64,000 bases of DNA, from the NCBI GenBank assembly GCA_927797885.1, contig OV696605.1:2207157-2271156 (forward strand), written 5' to 3'. The stretch comes from Gloeomargaritales cyanobacterium VI4D9 (GTDB lineage: Bacteria; Cyanobacteriota; Cyanobacteriia; Gloeomargaritales; Gloeomargaritaceae). The position numbers were made by a program, and so were the translations under genes. The notes below the pieces were generated by a model, which saw only the letters and a list, made by a program, of their open reading frames with translations, had not been told where the DNA came from and searched no databases. This document shows positions 36,652 to 45,130 of the stretch, piece by piece. How positions within the stretch are numbered: position 1 is the first letter of the stretch; the number at the start of each line of letters is the position of its first letter.

Positions 36652-36957
36652 ATGCAAAACTTAGAACCTCAAGACTTCCAAAATCAGGTGTTGAATCGCC
36701 TAGACAGGATTGATTCCCGGCTCTCCGCCCTAGAAGACAAGGTAGATAAATTGGAAGGCAAGGTAGATAAATTGGAGGTGGACATTAGGGAGACGGTGCA
36801 ACGGGTGGACAAGTGGGAAGAACGATTCCTGCAACTATCACGAGATAATTTGTCCATCAGCCGCACGGTGATCATTGCCGCCGCCGCCGCTACCATTTTT
36901 ACCCCCCTGGTGCAAAGTTTAGCCCCAGCCATCGCCGCCCTACTCCGAGCGCAGTAA
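36652..36957 (+). CDS. small coiled-coil protein with C-terminal membrane anchor
   Basis: 101 aa from ATG 36652 (CGGAG nearby upstream). Residues about 12-65 are a heptad coiled coil, QVLNRLDRIDSRLSALEDK then repeated KVDKLEGKVDKLEV; the end is a hydrophobic anchor ISRTVIIAAAAATIFTPLV near 72-95. Similar short proteins in other bacteria are annotated DUF1640/DUF4164-like or unknown; I assign no function. It is embedded in mobile repeats on both sides and has AT-poor, host-like coding composition. Confidence 0.65.
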   Translation: MQNLEPQDFQNQVLNRLDRIDSRLSALEDKVDKLEGKVDKLEVDIRETVQRVDKWEERFLQLSRDNLSISRTVIIAAAAATIFTPLVQSLAPAIAALLRAQ

Positions 36958-37014
36958 TGCTAAGAGACGCTGAGTTTTGAAGACGGAACGCAGGTTTTAT
37001 GCACAATTTTGGGA

Positions 37015-37116
37015 CTATAACAGTTCTACTCAATTGACGAATGGGAATTACTTAGAACCAAATACGGGGGCGATGTTCTTGCGACCCCTATTCTACTTTC
37101 ATTTAGGATTGCTATA
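37015..37116. repeat. decayed A-family mobile repeat
   Basis: Right end CATTTAGGATTGCTATA is intact; left end (ACTATAACAGTTCTACTC) is degenerate. Interior ACGGGGGCGATGTTCTTGCG is a decayed version of the usual GC palindrome. Confidence 0.65.
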
Positions 37117-37178
37117 GTTTCTTTTGCAACAACATTGCAATAACAAACAATGACTTGGATAGCGCTACCGAATTTTTA

Positions 37179-37302
37179 TATAGCTAAGTAGGTTAAGGTT
37201 GTCGCCTTAAGATTCATGGCTACGCCACGCAAGCTATGGGAAACCAATGTGGGGCTACGCCCAGCGACCCATATCATGTCAACCTTTGTATGCTTAGCTA
37301 TA
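37179..37302. repeat. F-family mobile repeat
   Basis: 124 bp with ends TATAGCTAAGTAGGTTAAGG and CTTTGTATGCTTAGCTATA; interior CTTAAGATTCATGGCTACGC and GCCCAGCGACCCATATCATG. A near-identical copy is at 62087-62210 but with a changed left end. Confidence 0.85.
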
Positions 37303-37417
37303 CAATTTTTATACTTAGAAAATCAAGGGTTGTAGGGCACTGCCCCGTTTCGGTTTTGATAGCCTGCGTGGTGGAGCCATGTAACCTGCTTATGCGCATA
37401 AATTGTCCAAGATTGCT
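37303..37417. repeat. degenerate repeat (ends near GATTGCTGTA)
   Basis: Contains TTAGAAAATCAAGGGTTGT and GCACTGCCCCGTTTCGGTTT; the right end CCAAGATTGCTGTA is followed by AAAGGTGTCC, an IS5-like end remnant. Related sequence occurs at 38758-38849 and 50776-50834. Confidence 0.5.
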
Positions 37418-37428
37418 GTAAAGGTGTC

Positions 37429-37755
37429 CTAATCCAAGTAACCCATCAAATCTTCGGGTTCGGCGGCGGGGGGCAATTGGGGTGTTGGTTTTGGGGGAGG
37501 AACTTTGCGGGATTGTTCTAAAAAAAATTTCAGTGCCAATTCCACTAGTTGCGACTCGGTGAGTTCCGGCATTTGTGCTTGCCATTGCTGTTGCAGGGCG
37601 TGCAATTCCTGTCGCAGTTGGGGGGGGATTTGATAACTGACCCATTCGGTGGCAGGGGGTGTGGTCACCGGCGGTGGCGTTAAGCCATCCCCACTGGGAA
37701 CTGGGCGGCGGTTGAGGGGGTTGTTGTCTTCCGTGAGGCGGGGGCGGGGTTTCAC
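37429..37755 (-). CDS. ParA-associated small protein, RHH/CopG-like
   Basis: 108 aa from GTG 37755. N-terminal Pro-rich part (RRPVPSGDGLTPPPVTTPPA), then a predicted ribbon-helix-helix-like segment EWVSYQIPPQLRQELHALQQQW ... LTESQLVELALKFFLEQSR, and a Pro-rich acidic tail. The GTG overlaps the TGA of parA (GTGA), so it is translationally coupled to parA and plausibly its partner. A longer frame in this phase reads through parA and is rejected. Confidence 0.7.
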   Translation of the reverse strand: MKPRPRLTEDNNPLNRRPVPSGDGLTPPPVTTPPATEWVSYQIPPQLRQELHALQQQWQAQMPELTESQLVELALKFFLEQSRKVPPPKPTPQLPPAAEPEDLMGYLD

Positions 37756-38504
37756 AGCTTTTCTTGCCGTTGGATAAATTTCACTAATTCCAATAGGGGT
37801 TCTAGGAGGCGGCTTTCGTTGGTGTAACGATGAATCGGTTCCCCGGCGAGGTTGGATTCGGGGAATTTCACCGATTTGGGCAGGGGTTTGAAGACCGGAA
37901 AATTTTTTTGGGCGTTGAGGGCATTTAATACATCCTGCGTCATGATGGTTTGCATTTCCGCCATCGTGGGTAACACCCCCAGGATATGTAATTTGGGATT
38001 CAGGCGGCGTTGGACGTGATCCACTGTTTCCAAGAGTGCCGACAGCCCTTTGAGGGCAAAAAATTGGCACTGGACGGGAATGAGCACATAGTCAGCGGCG
38101 GCGAGGGCATTGATCGTCAGCAATCCCCGGCTCGGGGGGCAATCCATCAGGACATACCGAAACTGCCCCCGGCAGCCCGCCAACCGATCCCGCAGGGTGT
38201 AAAACGCCCCACTTTTTTGCAAAAGCTCCATTTCCGCCCGACTGAGGTTGCCATCGGCGGGCAAAAGATAGAGGCCACTGGCGGTTTTTTGAATCACTTG
38301 GGCGGTGGTGACTTGCCCCGTCAGCCATTGGTACGCTCCCGGCTGGTCGGAACCCAATTCCACCCCCAAACCGGTGGTGAGATTCCCCTGGGGGTCCAGG
38401 TCAACCACTAAACAGGTACCTAACTCGGACAACAACCCCCCCAGTGCTAAGGTGGCAGTGGTTTTCCCAACTCCCCCTTTATGATTGGCAATGGCCAGGA
38501 ACAT
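37752..38504 (-). CDS. parA: ParA-family ATPase
   Basis: Deviant Walker-type ATPase of chromosome/plasmid or cargo partitioning. 250 aa: NHKGGVGKTTATLALGGLL (Walker A), LVVDLDPQGNLTTGL, DCPPSRGLLTINALAAADYVLIPVQ (Walker B) and ILGVLPTMAEMQTIMTQDV. N terminus MFLAIANHKGG leaves no HTH domain, so it is a small ParA of the Soj type. Its stop overlaps a small RHH-like gene, giving a two-gene cassette. No ParB-like partner or centromere repeats were recognised. Confidence 0.9.
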   Translation of the reverse strand: MFLAIANHKGGVGKTTATLALGGLLSELGTCLVVDLDPQGNLTTGLGVELGSDQPGAYQWLTGQVTTAQVIQKTASGLYLLPADGNLSRAEMELLQKSGAFYTLRDRLAGCRGQFRYVLMDCPPSRGLLTINALAAADYVLIPVQCQFFALKGLSALLETVDHVQRRLNPKLHILGVLPTMAEMQTIMTQDVLNALNAQKNFPVFKPLPKSVKFPESNLAGEPIHRYTNESRLLEPLLELVKFIQRQEKL

Positions 38505-38857
38505 GACGGTCAGCTTTCAGTCCTGCTTCCAGTGTACTGTTCCGTGGAAGTTCTCAAGTTATCCATGCCAACAGACCCGGAATTTTGTCCCCCCAAGCCA
38601 TGCATCCCTTGATGGATTCTGCGTGAACTGTTGTTGATGGGGTCTCAAACCAACTGATTGATGCAGGGCAACACGCAACTTCATTACCGTTGATCATGCC
38701 TGCGTGGGAATATTTTTGGAAAGTGCCGTAGAAATCATATTTGCATGATGGGCAAAAATTTTATACCTAGAAAATCAAGGGTCGCAGGGCATCGTCCCGT
38801 TGTGATTTTCAGTAATTGTGTTATCTGAATTGTCTGGGATTGCTGTAGTCTTAATTT
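38505..38857. other. 350-bp gap downstream of aldo/keto reductase and upstream of parA
   Basis: Contains possible parA promoter sequence and a degenerate repeat at about 38758-38849 (TTATACCTAGAAAATCAAGG ... GGGATTGCTGTA). No gene or RNA is recognised. Confidence 0.5.
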
Positions 38858-39802
38858 CTACCAGTTAGGGCTGGCCTGATCCAGGGCTTGGACTTCATCG
38901 GGGGTCAGTTGCCACCCCACTGCCCCGGCGTTTTCTTGGGCTTGGCGGGCATTTTTCGCCCCGGGAATGGGCAGGGCACCCTTGCAGATGACCCAATTCA
39001 ACGCCACCTGTGCCGGAGTTTTGCCGTAGCGTTGGCCGATTTCCTGGAGCAACCCCTGCAAAGGCCGCACCTGCACTAGCCGTTCCCGATGGAAGCGCAG
39101 ACCCCGGGCACTAGGTGGGGGATTGTCCACCGTGTATTTGCCGGTCAACAGCCCCATCCCCAGAGGGCTGTAGGCAATCAAGGTAATGCCCAATTCCTGA
39201 CAGCGGCTTAACAATCCGTTCCGTTCGGGAGTGCGGCAAATCAAACTGTATTCCACCTGGTTGCTGGCCAGGGGAATACCCCGATCCGCCAACACCCGCT
39301 GGGCTTCCTGCATCTGGGCGAGGGAATAGTTGGAAACCCCCACCGTGCGAGTCAGCCCCAACCGCACCCCGTCTGCCAGGGCGTGCATCCAATCAATCAG
39401 GGAAACGGGAAAATGCACCGGCCAGTGAATTTGGTACAAATCCACCTGATTCACCCCCAGGCGTTGAATGCTGGCACGCAGGGCATCCACCAGGGTTTGC
39501 GGCCAAAATCGCCAGGGCAGGGGCATAAATTTGGTGGCAATCACCGCCGCGCGACCCATTTCCCGCACAAATTGCCCCAACAGTCGTTCCGACCGCCCCA
39601 ACCCATATACTTCCGCCGTATCAAAAAAAGTAATTCCCCCCTCGATGCTCGCCCGGTAAGCCGCTTGCAAATCCTGGTCATTGTACTGCTTGCCGTAGCC
39701 CCAAAACAGTTGATCCCCCCAAGCCCAGGTGCCAATACCCAGGGGACTCACCTGCACGTCGGTTTGCCCCAAGCGGTAGCCGGTCTGTGTACTCCCTTCC
39801 AT
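38858..39802 (-). CDS. aldo/keto reductase
   Basis: NAD(P)H-dependent oxidoreductase of TIM-barrel type. 314 aa from ATG 39802 (MEGSTQTGYRLGQTDVQVS). Catalytic tetrad: FFDTAEVYGLGRSE (Asp, Tyr), AVIATKFMPL (Lys) and LYQIHWPVHFP (His). C-terminal coenzyme region GALPIPGAKNARQAQENAGA. Closest to the AKR group with YakC/plant 'auxin-induced' names. Substrate unknown. The ATG at 39802 is preferred to a frame extension to 39859. Confidence 0.9.
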   Translation of the reverse strand: MEGSTQTGYRLGQTDVQVSPLGIGTWAWGDQLFWGYGKQYNDQDLQAAYRASIEGGITFFDTAEVYGLGRSERLLGQFVREMGRAAVIATKFMPLPWRFWPQTLVDALRASIQRLGVNQVDLYQIHWPVHFPVSLIDWMHALADGVRLGLTRTVGVSNYSLAQMQEAQRVLADRGIPLASNQVEYSLICRTPERNGLLSRCQELGITLIAYSPLGMGLLTGKYTVDNPPPSARGLRFHRERLVQVRPLQGLLQEIGQRYGKTPAQVALNWVICKGALPIPGAKNARQAQENAGAVGWQLTPDEVQALDQASPNW

Positions 39803-39902
39803 GATGTGAACATCCTTTTTCTTAAGCGTTATGCCGCCAAGTATAACAATTCGTAACAAATCTGCGTTACAATAAAGTTACAGGTACAGGCTGGAATGGG
39901 GG

Positions 39903-40859
39903 ATGGATACGCTGCTGGGGAATGTTTTGGTGCTGATTTTCGGTTTGTTGGGTGCGGCGTTGTTGCTTGGTTTGGCATTCTATTTTCTGTTTCCCCGCAG
40001 GTATCAAACAGCGGCTTCGGTAGCCGATGCCTACGACGATTGGACACAGGATGGCATCCTGGAATTTTATTGGGGAGAGCATATTCACCTGGGGCATTAC
40101 GGTTTTCCCCCCCGCTGGAAGGATTTTCGCCAAGCCAAGGTGGATTTTGTTCATGAAATGGTGCGGTGGGGTGGTTTAGACTATCTGCCGCCGGGGACAA
40201 CGGTGTTGGATGTGGGGTGCGGGATTGGGGGCAGTAGTCGGATTTTGGCGCAGGATTACGGGTTTCATGTGACGGGGATTACCATCAGTCCCCAGCAGGT
40301 ACGGCGGGCACAGGCGTTGACCCCCCCTGGGTTGCCAGTGCGGTTTCAGGTGGATGATGCCCTGGCACTGTCGTTCCCCGATGGGAGTTTTGATGTGGTC
40401 TGGTCCATCGAAGCGGGTCCCCATATGCCGGATAAGGCGCAATTTGCCCGGGAATTGTTGCGGGTGCTGAAACCGGGGGGAATTTTGGTGGTAGCGGACT
40501 GGAACCAGCGGGATGACCGCCAAAAACCCTTGCGTCCTTGGGAAAAATGGGTGATGCGGCAATTACTGGATCAATGGGCACATCCGGCTTTTGCCAGCAT
40601 TGAAGCATTTGCAGAAATATTGGAGGCAACCGGGTGGGTGGCCGGTCGGGTGGTCACAGCGGATTGGACGGAACCAACCCTACCTTCCTGGCTAGATGCG
40701 GTTGGGCAGGGAGTGGTGCGCCCAAAGGGACTGATCCGGTTTGGGGTGGTGGGTTTGGTGAAATCCTTGCGGGAAGTGCCTACCTTTTTACTGATGCGAT
40801 TGGCTTTTGGCACCGGGTTATGCCGCTTTGGGATGTTTCGGGCAGTGCGAGCGGGTTAA
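39903..40859 (+). CDS. MPBQ/MSBQ methyltransferase (Sll0418-like)
   Basis: Methylates 2-methyl-6-phytyl (or solanesyl)-1,4-benzoquinol in tocopherol and plastoquinone synthesis. 318 aa: N-terminal membrane anchor (VLVLIFGLLGAALLLGLAFYF), then the highly conserved SAM-binding region TTVLDVGCGIGGSSRILAQ, VTGITISPQQVRRAQ, FPDGSFDVVWSIEAGPHMPDK, LLRVLKPGGILVVADWNQRDD and the C-terminal VRPKGLIRFGVVGLVKSLREVP. These blocks match cyanobacterial Sll0418, not the C5-prenyl acceptors. Divergent from the aldo/keto reductase across 100 bp. Confidence 0.93.
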   Translation: MDTLLGNVLVLIFGLLGAALLLGLAFYFLFPRRYQTAASVADAYDDWTQDGILEFYWGEHIHLGHYGFPPRWKDFRQAKVDFVHEMVRWGGLDYLPPGTTVLDVGCGIGGSSRILAQDYGFHVTGITISPQQVRRAQALTPPGLPVRFQVDDALALSFPDGSFDVVWSIEAGPHMPDKAQFARELLRVLKPGGILVVADWNQRDDRQKPLRPWEKWVMRQLLDQWAHPAFASIEAFAEILEATGWVAGRVVTADWTEPTLPSWLDAVGQGVVRPKGLIRFGVVGLVKSLREVPTFLLMRLAFGTGLCRFGMFRAVRAG

Positions 40860-41279
40860 CTCCAGCACACCTCTACCTATGGCTATCACATTTGAATTGT
40901 GAGTAAAATTGTACACTGAAAGAATTAGGCATTGCTGATAAGTGCTATAGAATGCACCTGAAGGCCGACCGAAACCCCTCATGTCCCCGGGCTTTTTCAA
41001 ACTGAGATTCTCAGTCAGGATGCACGGATTCAGCAACGCAAAAAAATTGTACCCTTAAAACATCAAGGGTCGCCGGGCTAAGTAACCTTTCATACTTGAA
41101 AATCAGGGGAATAATTTTAACCCTTTTGATGGCTACGGAACTCCGCTCATCTATAGCAATCCTAAATAAGAATGGAACAGGGGTCGCAGGGGCACCGCTC
41201 CCGTCCCTGGTTCTGGGAAATTTGTGTTCGTTAATCAAATAGGATTGCTATATTTTGGGAGGGGACAAATGGCTCCAAC
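40860..41279. other. 420-bp gap with repeats downstream of the methyltransferase
   Basis: No gene. Near its right side is an A-family repeat (41152-41252). The middle (about 40920-41150) holds a degenerate relative of the 37303 repeat (TTGTACCCTTAAAACATCAA ... TATAG). Confidence 0.5.
41152..41252. repeat. A-family mobile repeat, short form
   Basis: Bounded by TATAGCAATCCTAAATAAGA and CAAATAGGATTGCTATA; interior GGGGTCGCAGGGGCACCGC is nearly identical to the copy at 14215-14315. Confidence 0.88.
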
Positions 41280-43229
41280 TTAATTTGGATAAATGTGGCA
41301 ACTACACCCGTCAACGCCGAAGGGGTCGGGAGTGGGGCGTGCCAGTAGAAACCCTTGGCCGTAAGGAATGCCCATATTTCTCAATTCCCAAAGTTGTGCC
41401 GGGGTTTCAATGCCCTCAGCCACCACCTGCATTTCCAAACTAGCCGCCAGGGTAACAATTCCCTGCACCAGATTGGTGGTCATGCCCCCTTGATCCAGGG
41501 AGCGGACAAAGGAAGCATCAATCTTTAGCGTATCAATCGGGAAGCGGTGCAAACGACTCAGGGAAGAATAGCCAGTGCCAAAATCATCAATACTCAAGCC
41601 AATACCTAGTTCCCCCAGAATCGTCAAATGGCGAACCACCCGTTCCCAACCCCCACGAATACTATCCTCCGTTACCTCCAAACGCAAACACCTGGGCGGC
41701 AGACCACTTTCATCTAACGCCCTTTGTACCCATTCGACTAACTGGGAATGGGCGAGTTGCCGACCGGACAGATTCACACTCATGTAAATTTGGTCATTGC
41801 AATACCCCCACTCTTGCCATTGGCGTAATTGCCTCGTGGCCGTCTGGAGCACCCATTGCCCGAGCACCAAAATCAACCCCGTTTCCTCCGCCAGGGGAAT
41901 AAACTCCGCCGGAGAAACCAACCCCCGCTCGGGATGTTGCCAACGCACCAAGGCTTCCCAACCCACCACCCGTCCCGTTGCCAGTGCCATAATGGGTTGA
42001 TAATACAAGACCAATTCCTGCCGCTCCAGCACCCGGCGCAAATCCAACTCTAATTGCAACCGCCCTGCAATCTGTGCCCGCATTTGCGTATCGAACACCG
42101 CCCATTGCGCCTTGCCCCGTAATTTCGCCTGATACATAGCCGCATCCCCATCCCGCAAAAGCGTCTCCGGCTCCGTGTAGCCCTGACTTGCCACCATACC
42201 AATACTGGCCGCCACCACCACCTCCTGCTCCCGAATCGTCAACGGTTGTGCCAAATACGCCAACACCTGATCCGCCCACTGTTGCGCCGCTGCCAGCCCC
42301 GTCCCCAACAAAATCACAAACTCATCCCCCGCCCACCGTGCCACTATATCCGCCGGGGTCGCCCATTCCTGCAACCGTTGCCCCACCCGCACCAGCAACT
42401 CATCCCCTATCGTATGCCCCAGGGTATCATTCACCAATTTGAAGCGGTCTAAATCCAAAAACAACAGGGTGAAAGACCGCCCCTGCGCCAACCACTCCCG
42501 CAACCGCTCCAAACACAAAGCCCGGTTCGGCAATCCCGTCAAAGGGTCATGAAAAGCGTGGCGTAATAACTGATCCTCCGCCTGCTTGCGGCGGGTGATG
42601 TCCTCCACCGTCCCTTCGTAATACAGCAACCGCCCCTGCCCATCCCGCACCGCCCGGGCATTTTCCGCAATCCAAATCCGAGAGCCATCCTTGCGGTAGA
42701 TTTCCGCCTCAAAGTCCCACACCGCATCCTGTTGCTGCAATAGCCGCACAAACTCCGCCCGCCGCTGGCGATCTACATACAACTGCTGGGCAATGTCAGT
42801 CAAGTTCTCCACCAACTCCCCAGGAGAGTCATAGCCATAAATCCGTGCCAATGCCGGATTCACTCGCAGATAACGGCCATCCGCCGTCGTTTGAAAAATC
42901 CCCTCCATTGCATTCTCAAAAAAACTGTGGTAGCTATCTGCCCCCGTCCATACCCCCACCCGATAGAACCGCCACGGATAAAGCTGCAACGGCCATTCCT
43001 CCTTGAGCTTCATCCCCATCAGGGTCAGCCGGTCATAGCCAGACAATGTGCAGAAAAAATCATTCGCCCAACCAATCCGTCCCTTGGGGTTGACCAGGAC
43101 AATCCCCACCTTTAACTGGTTGAACAACCCATAATCATCCCGTAACTGCCACCAGCAATAGATGGCCAATAACCCCCAAAGTAGTATTAATACCAACCCC
43201 AATCCGATCATTTCATCGCCAATCTTCAA
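41280..43229 (-). CDS. PAS-GGDEF-EAL c-di-GMP signalling protein
   Basis: 649 aa. N-terminal membrane helix (LGLVLILLWGLLAIYCWW), a PAS-like segment (VGIVLVNPKGRIGWANDFFC), a second PAS/PAC region (DSYHSFFENAMEGIFQT ... YYEGTVEDITRRKQAEDQ), a GGDEF domain around 225-385 with AGDEF in place of GGDEF (ARWAGDEFVILLG), and an EAL domain around 400-640 with the EAL motif intact (GWEALVRWQHPERG), LRLEVTEDS, SIDDFGTGYSSLSRL and VAEGIETPAQ. The EAL active-site Glu residues and DDFGTGYSS loop suggest active phosphodiesterase. GGDEF activity is less certain because the first Gly is Ala. Confidence 0.92.
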   Translation of the reverse strand: MKIGDEMIGLGLVLILLWGLLAIYCWWQLRDDYGLFNQLKVGIVLVNPKGRIGWANDFFCTLSGYDRLTLMGMKLKEEWPLQLYPWRFYRVGVWTGADSYHSFFENAMEGIFQTTADGRYLRVNPALARIYGYDSPGELVENLTDIAQQLYVDRQRRAEFVRLLQQQDAVWDFEAEIYRKDGSRIWIAENARAVRDGQGRLLYYEGTVEDITRRKQAEDQLLRHAFHDPLTGLPNRALCLERLREWLAQGRSFTLLFLDLDRFKLVNDTLGHTIGDELLVRVGQRLQEWATPADIVARWAGDEFVILLGTGLAAAQQWADQVLAYLAQPLTIREQEVVVAASIGMVASQGYTEPETLLRDGDAAMYQAKLRGKAQWAVFDTQMRAQIAGRLQLELDLRRVLERQELVLYYQPIMALATGRVVGWEALVRWQHPERGLVSPAEFIPLAEETGLILVLGQWVLQTATRQLRQWQEWGYCNDQIYMSVNLSGRQLAHSQLVEWVQRALDESGLPPRCLRLEVTEDSIRGGWERVVRHLTILGELGIGLSIDDFGTGYSSLSRLHRFPIDTLKIDASFVRSLDQGGMTTNLVQGIVTLAASLEMQVVAEGIETPAQLWELRNMGIPYGQGFLLARPTPDPFGVDGCSCHIYPN

Positions 43230-43842
43230 TGCAAATTTGCGTAAACTTACGGAGCAGTAATGCTTGTCCCGATGGGGATAGCAAGTTAAATTCTAGTTTC
43301 CCCCCGCATCTGCCCCAATGGTGTAATCTAGGATACAAACTGTCAGCTTAAAGAGTCGAGAATAATCAATTCTATGGCATTTTACCTACAAATCTATCAA
43401 ATATTTTGTAAAATCATACATCAAAAGTGTTTCTGACAGAGGAGTAAACTTCTGCGGCATATTTTTAAGAATCACACGGCTAATTTATCAAGTGATGTTT
43501 ACCTGTCTGGGGCTGTACCCTCTGTTACCTGGATTCTTCACCCAGATAGAGTGGCCTGAGCATACCTCTATCTATGATTTATAAGGTTACAAAGGACAAA
43601 TAGGACTTATAACTATGCCACGCCACCCTATGAGACCTGCTGTATAAAAATTAATAGTAAAGACCAATAGATAGAGGTGCCCTTGAGTTCATAATTTCCT
43701 CCAGTTACTCAGCGGATTCATTGTAACCATTACAAAGATAACACCACCGATTCTCCAGCCCATCAATGGAAATGTTATTAATTGTGTATTGATTCAAATA
43801 AAGGTGTCATAAAATAGTTTTTGCTATAACTTCGCACTGTCC
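43230..43842. other. 610-bp gap with a divergent IS5-ended repeat
   Basis: No protein is supported. At 43560-43682 there is an element with IS5-like ends (CATACCTCTATCTATG ... ATAGATAGAGGTGCCC) but an interior unrelated to the B copies. A further end remnant AATAAAGGTGTC lies near 43797. I could not name a non-coding RNA in the first 300 bp. Confidence 0.55.
43560..43682. repeat. B-type mobile repeat with unrelated interior
   Basis: Inverted ends CATACCTCTATCTAT and ATAGATAGAGGTGCCC bound about 123 bp containing GGACAAATAGGACTTATAAC and ACGCCACCCTATGAGACCTG. Shares only ends with the IS5-like set. Confidence 0.6.
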
Positions 43843-44913
43843 ATGTCCCAACGTTGGTTAAGTTTAGATGTGTTGCGGGGCATGACCATGGCCGCTATGA
43901 TTCTGGTCAATAATCCCGGTAGTTGGGCCTATGTGTTGCCCCCCTTGCGCCACGCAGAATGGCATGGATGTACCCCCACAGACTTAATTTTCCCATTTTT
44001 TTTGTTCATCATGGGGGTAGCACTGCCCCTATCATCCCGGCGGAGTGCTTCCCCGGTGTGCATATTGCAACGCTCGTTTACCTTAATCGGTTTGGGTCTA
44101 TTGCTTAATGGGTTTCCTGCCTACGATTGGGAGCGCATCCGTCTGCTAGGGGTACTGCAACGGATCGGATTATGTTATCTAGGCGCTATGTTCATCCTGC
44201 GTTATACTCGCCCGTGGACACGCCGTAGTTTCATGATATTGATATTACTTAGTTATGCAATTTTACTAACAATGGTGCCGGTGCCAGGGAGTGGGATTGA
44301 CCCGCTTACCCCGACCGGAAATTGGGGGGCTTGGTTGGATCGTTTGCTCCTGGGAACCCAACATCTGTACCCCTTGGCGCCGTTTTTTGCCCAGGGTGAC
44401 CCGGAGAGTTTACTGGGAACATTGCCCGCTATGGTCACGGTGCTGTTGGGGGTGGAGGCGGGGTTATGGTTGCAAAAGGGCGGCTCACCGAAAATTTTGG
44501 CTTTGGGAGGGTTGGTGCTGTTGGGGTTGGGGTACGGCTGGCAGGGGCTTTTGCCCTGGAATAAACCCCTGTGGACCAGTTCCTATGTGCTGTGGAGTGG
44601 GGGTTGGGCGGTGTTAGCCCTTGCGGGTTTACATCAGTGGATTGAGGTGTGGGGGCGACGGGGGTGGTGCTGGCCGTGGCTGGTGTTTGGTCGTAATGCC
44701 ATTGTCCTGTTTGTGGGGGCGGGATTGTTGGGACGCAGTTTGCGCTTTTATCGGGTGGGGGAAACGCCATTGGGAACTTGGGTCTTTGAACATGGCTTTC
44801 TCCTTTGGGCGGGGACGTGGGGCGGTTCCTTCGGGTTTGCCTTGGCGATGGTAGGGCTGTGGTGGGTGGCACTTTATGGCTTCTACCGCTGGGGGTTCTG
44901 GGTGCGGGTTTGA
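43843..44913 (+). CDS. acyltransferase-like membrane protein (DUF5009/heparan N-acetyltransferase-like)
   Basis: 356 aa with about ten membrane helices. N terminus has SLDVLRGMTMAAMILVNNPG and HAEWHGCTPTDLIFPFFLFIMGVALPL, the family's hallmark LDvLRG and DLiFPfFlFi motifs; later conserved segments are RIGLCYLGAMFILRY and VFGRNAIVLFVGAGL. The bacterial homologues are membrane acetyltransferase-like proteins; the substrate in cyanobacteria is unknown. Full length. Confidence 0.88.
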   Translation: MSQRWLSLDVLRGMTMAAMILVNNPGSWAYVLPPLRHAEWHGCTPTDLIFPFFLFIMGVALPLSSRRSASPVCILQRSFTLIGLGLLLNGFPAYDWERIRLLGVLQRIGLCYLGAMFILRYTRPWTRRSFMILILLSYAILLTMVPVPGSGIDPLTPTGNWGAWLDRLLLGTQHLYPLAPFFAQGDPESLLGTLPAMVTVLLGVEAGLWLQKGGSPKILALGGLVLLGLGYGWQGLLPWNKPLWTSSYVLWSGGWAVLALAGLHQWIEVWGRRGWCWPWLVFGRNAIVLFVGAGLLGRSLRFYRVGETPLGTWVFEHGFLLWAGTWGGSFGFALAMVGLWWVALYGFYRWGFWVRV

Positions 44914-44936
44914 CTTTAGGTTCATTTGCAACAAGC

Positions 44937-45038
44937 TGTAGCAATCTTAGATAATTGATTGTGAATCAAAAGGTTAATGAAAACCGGGATGAGCCAATGC
45001 TCTGTGACCCCTATTCTAAACTTGGTTAGGACTGTTAT
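44937..45038. repeat. decayed A-family mobile repeat
   Basis: Left end TGTAGCAATCTTAGATAATT and right end TTGGTTAGGACTGTTATAG; interior GTGACCCCTATTCTAA. Roughly the A length but with several substitutions, an older copy. Confidence 0.55.
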
Positions 45039-45130
45039 AGTACCGTAAAATGATATTTTGAAGAACCAAATCAAGGGGCTGGTTTCTGAAGGTGTCAATT
45101 TTGAATAATTAGAATGATTGAAAATGCCGA

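Noticed and set aside
37429-38070. Longer 213-residue frame for the ParA partner
   Set aside because: Most of it is an antisense-phase shadow within parA; the GTG at 37755 overlapping the parA stop is the sensible start.
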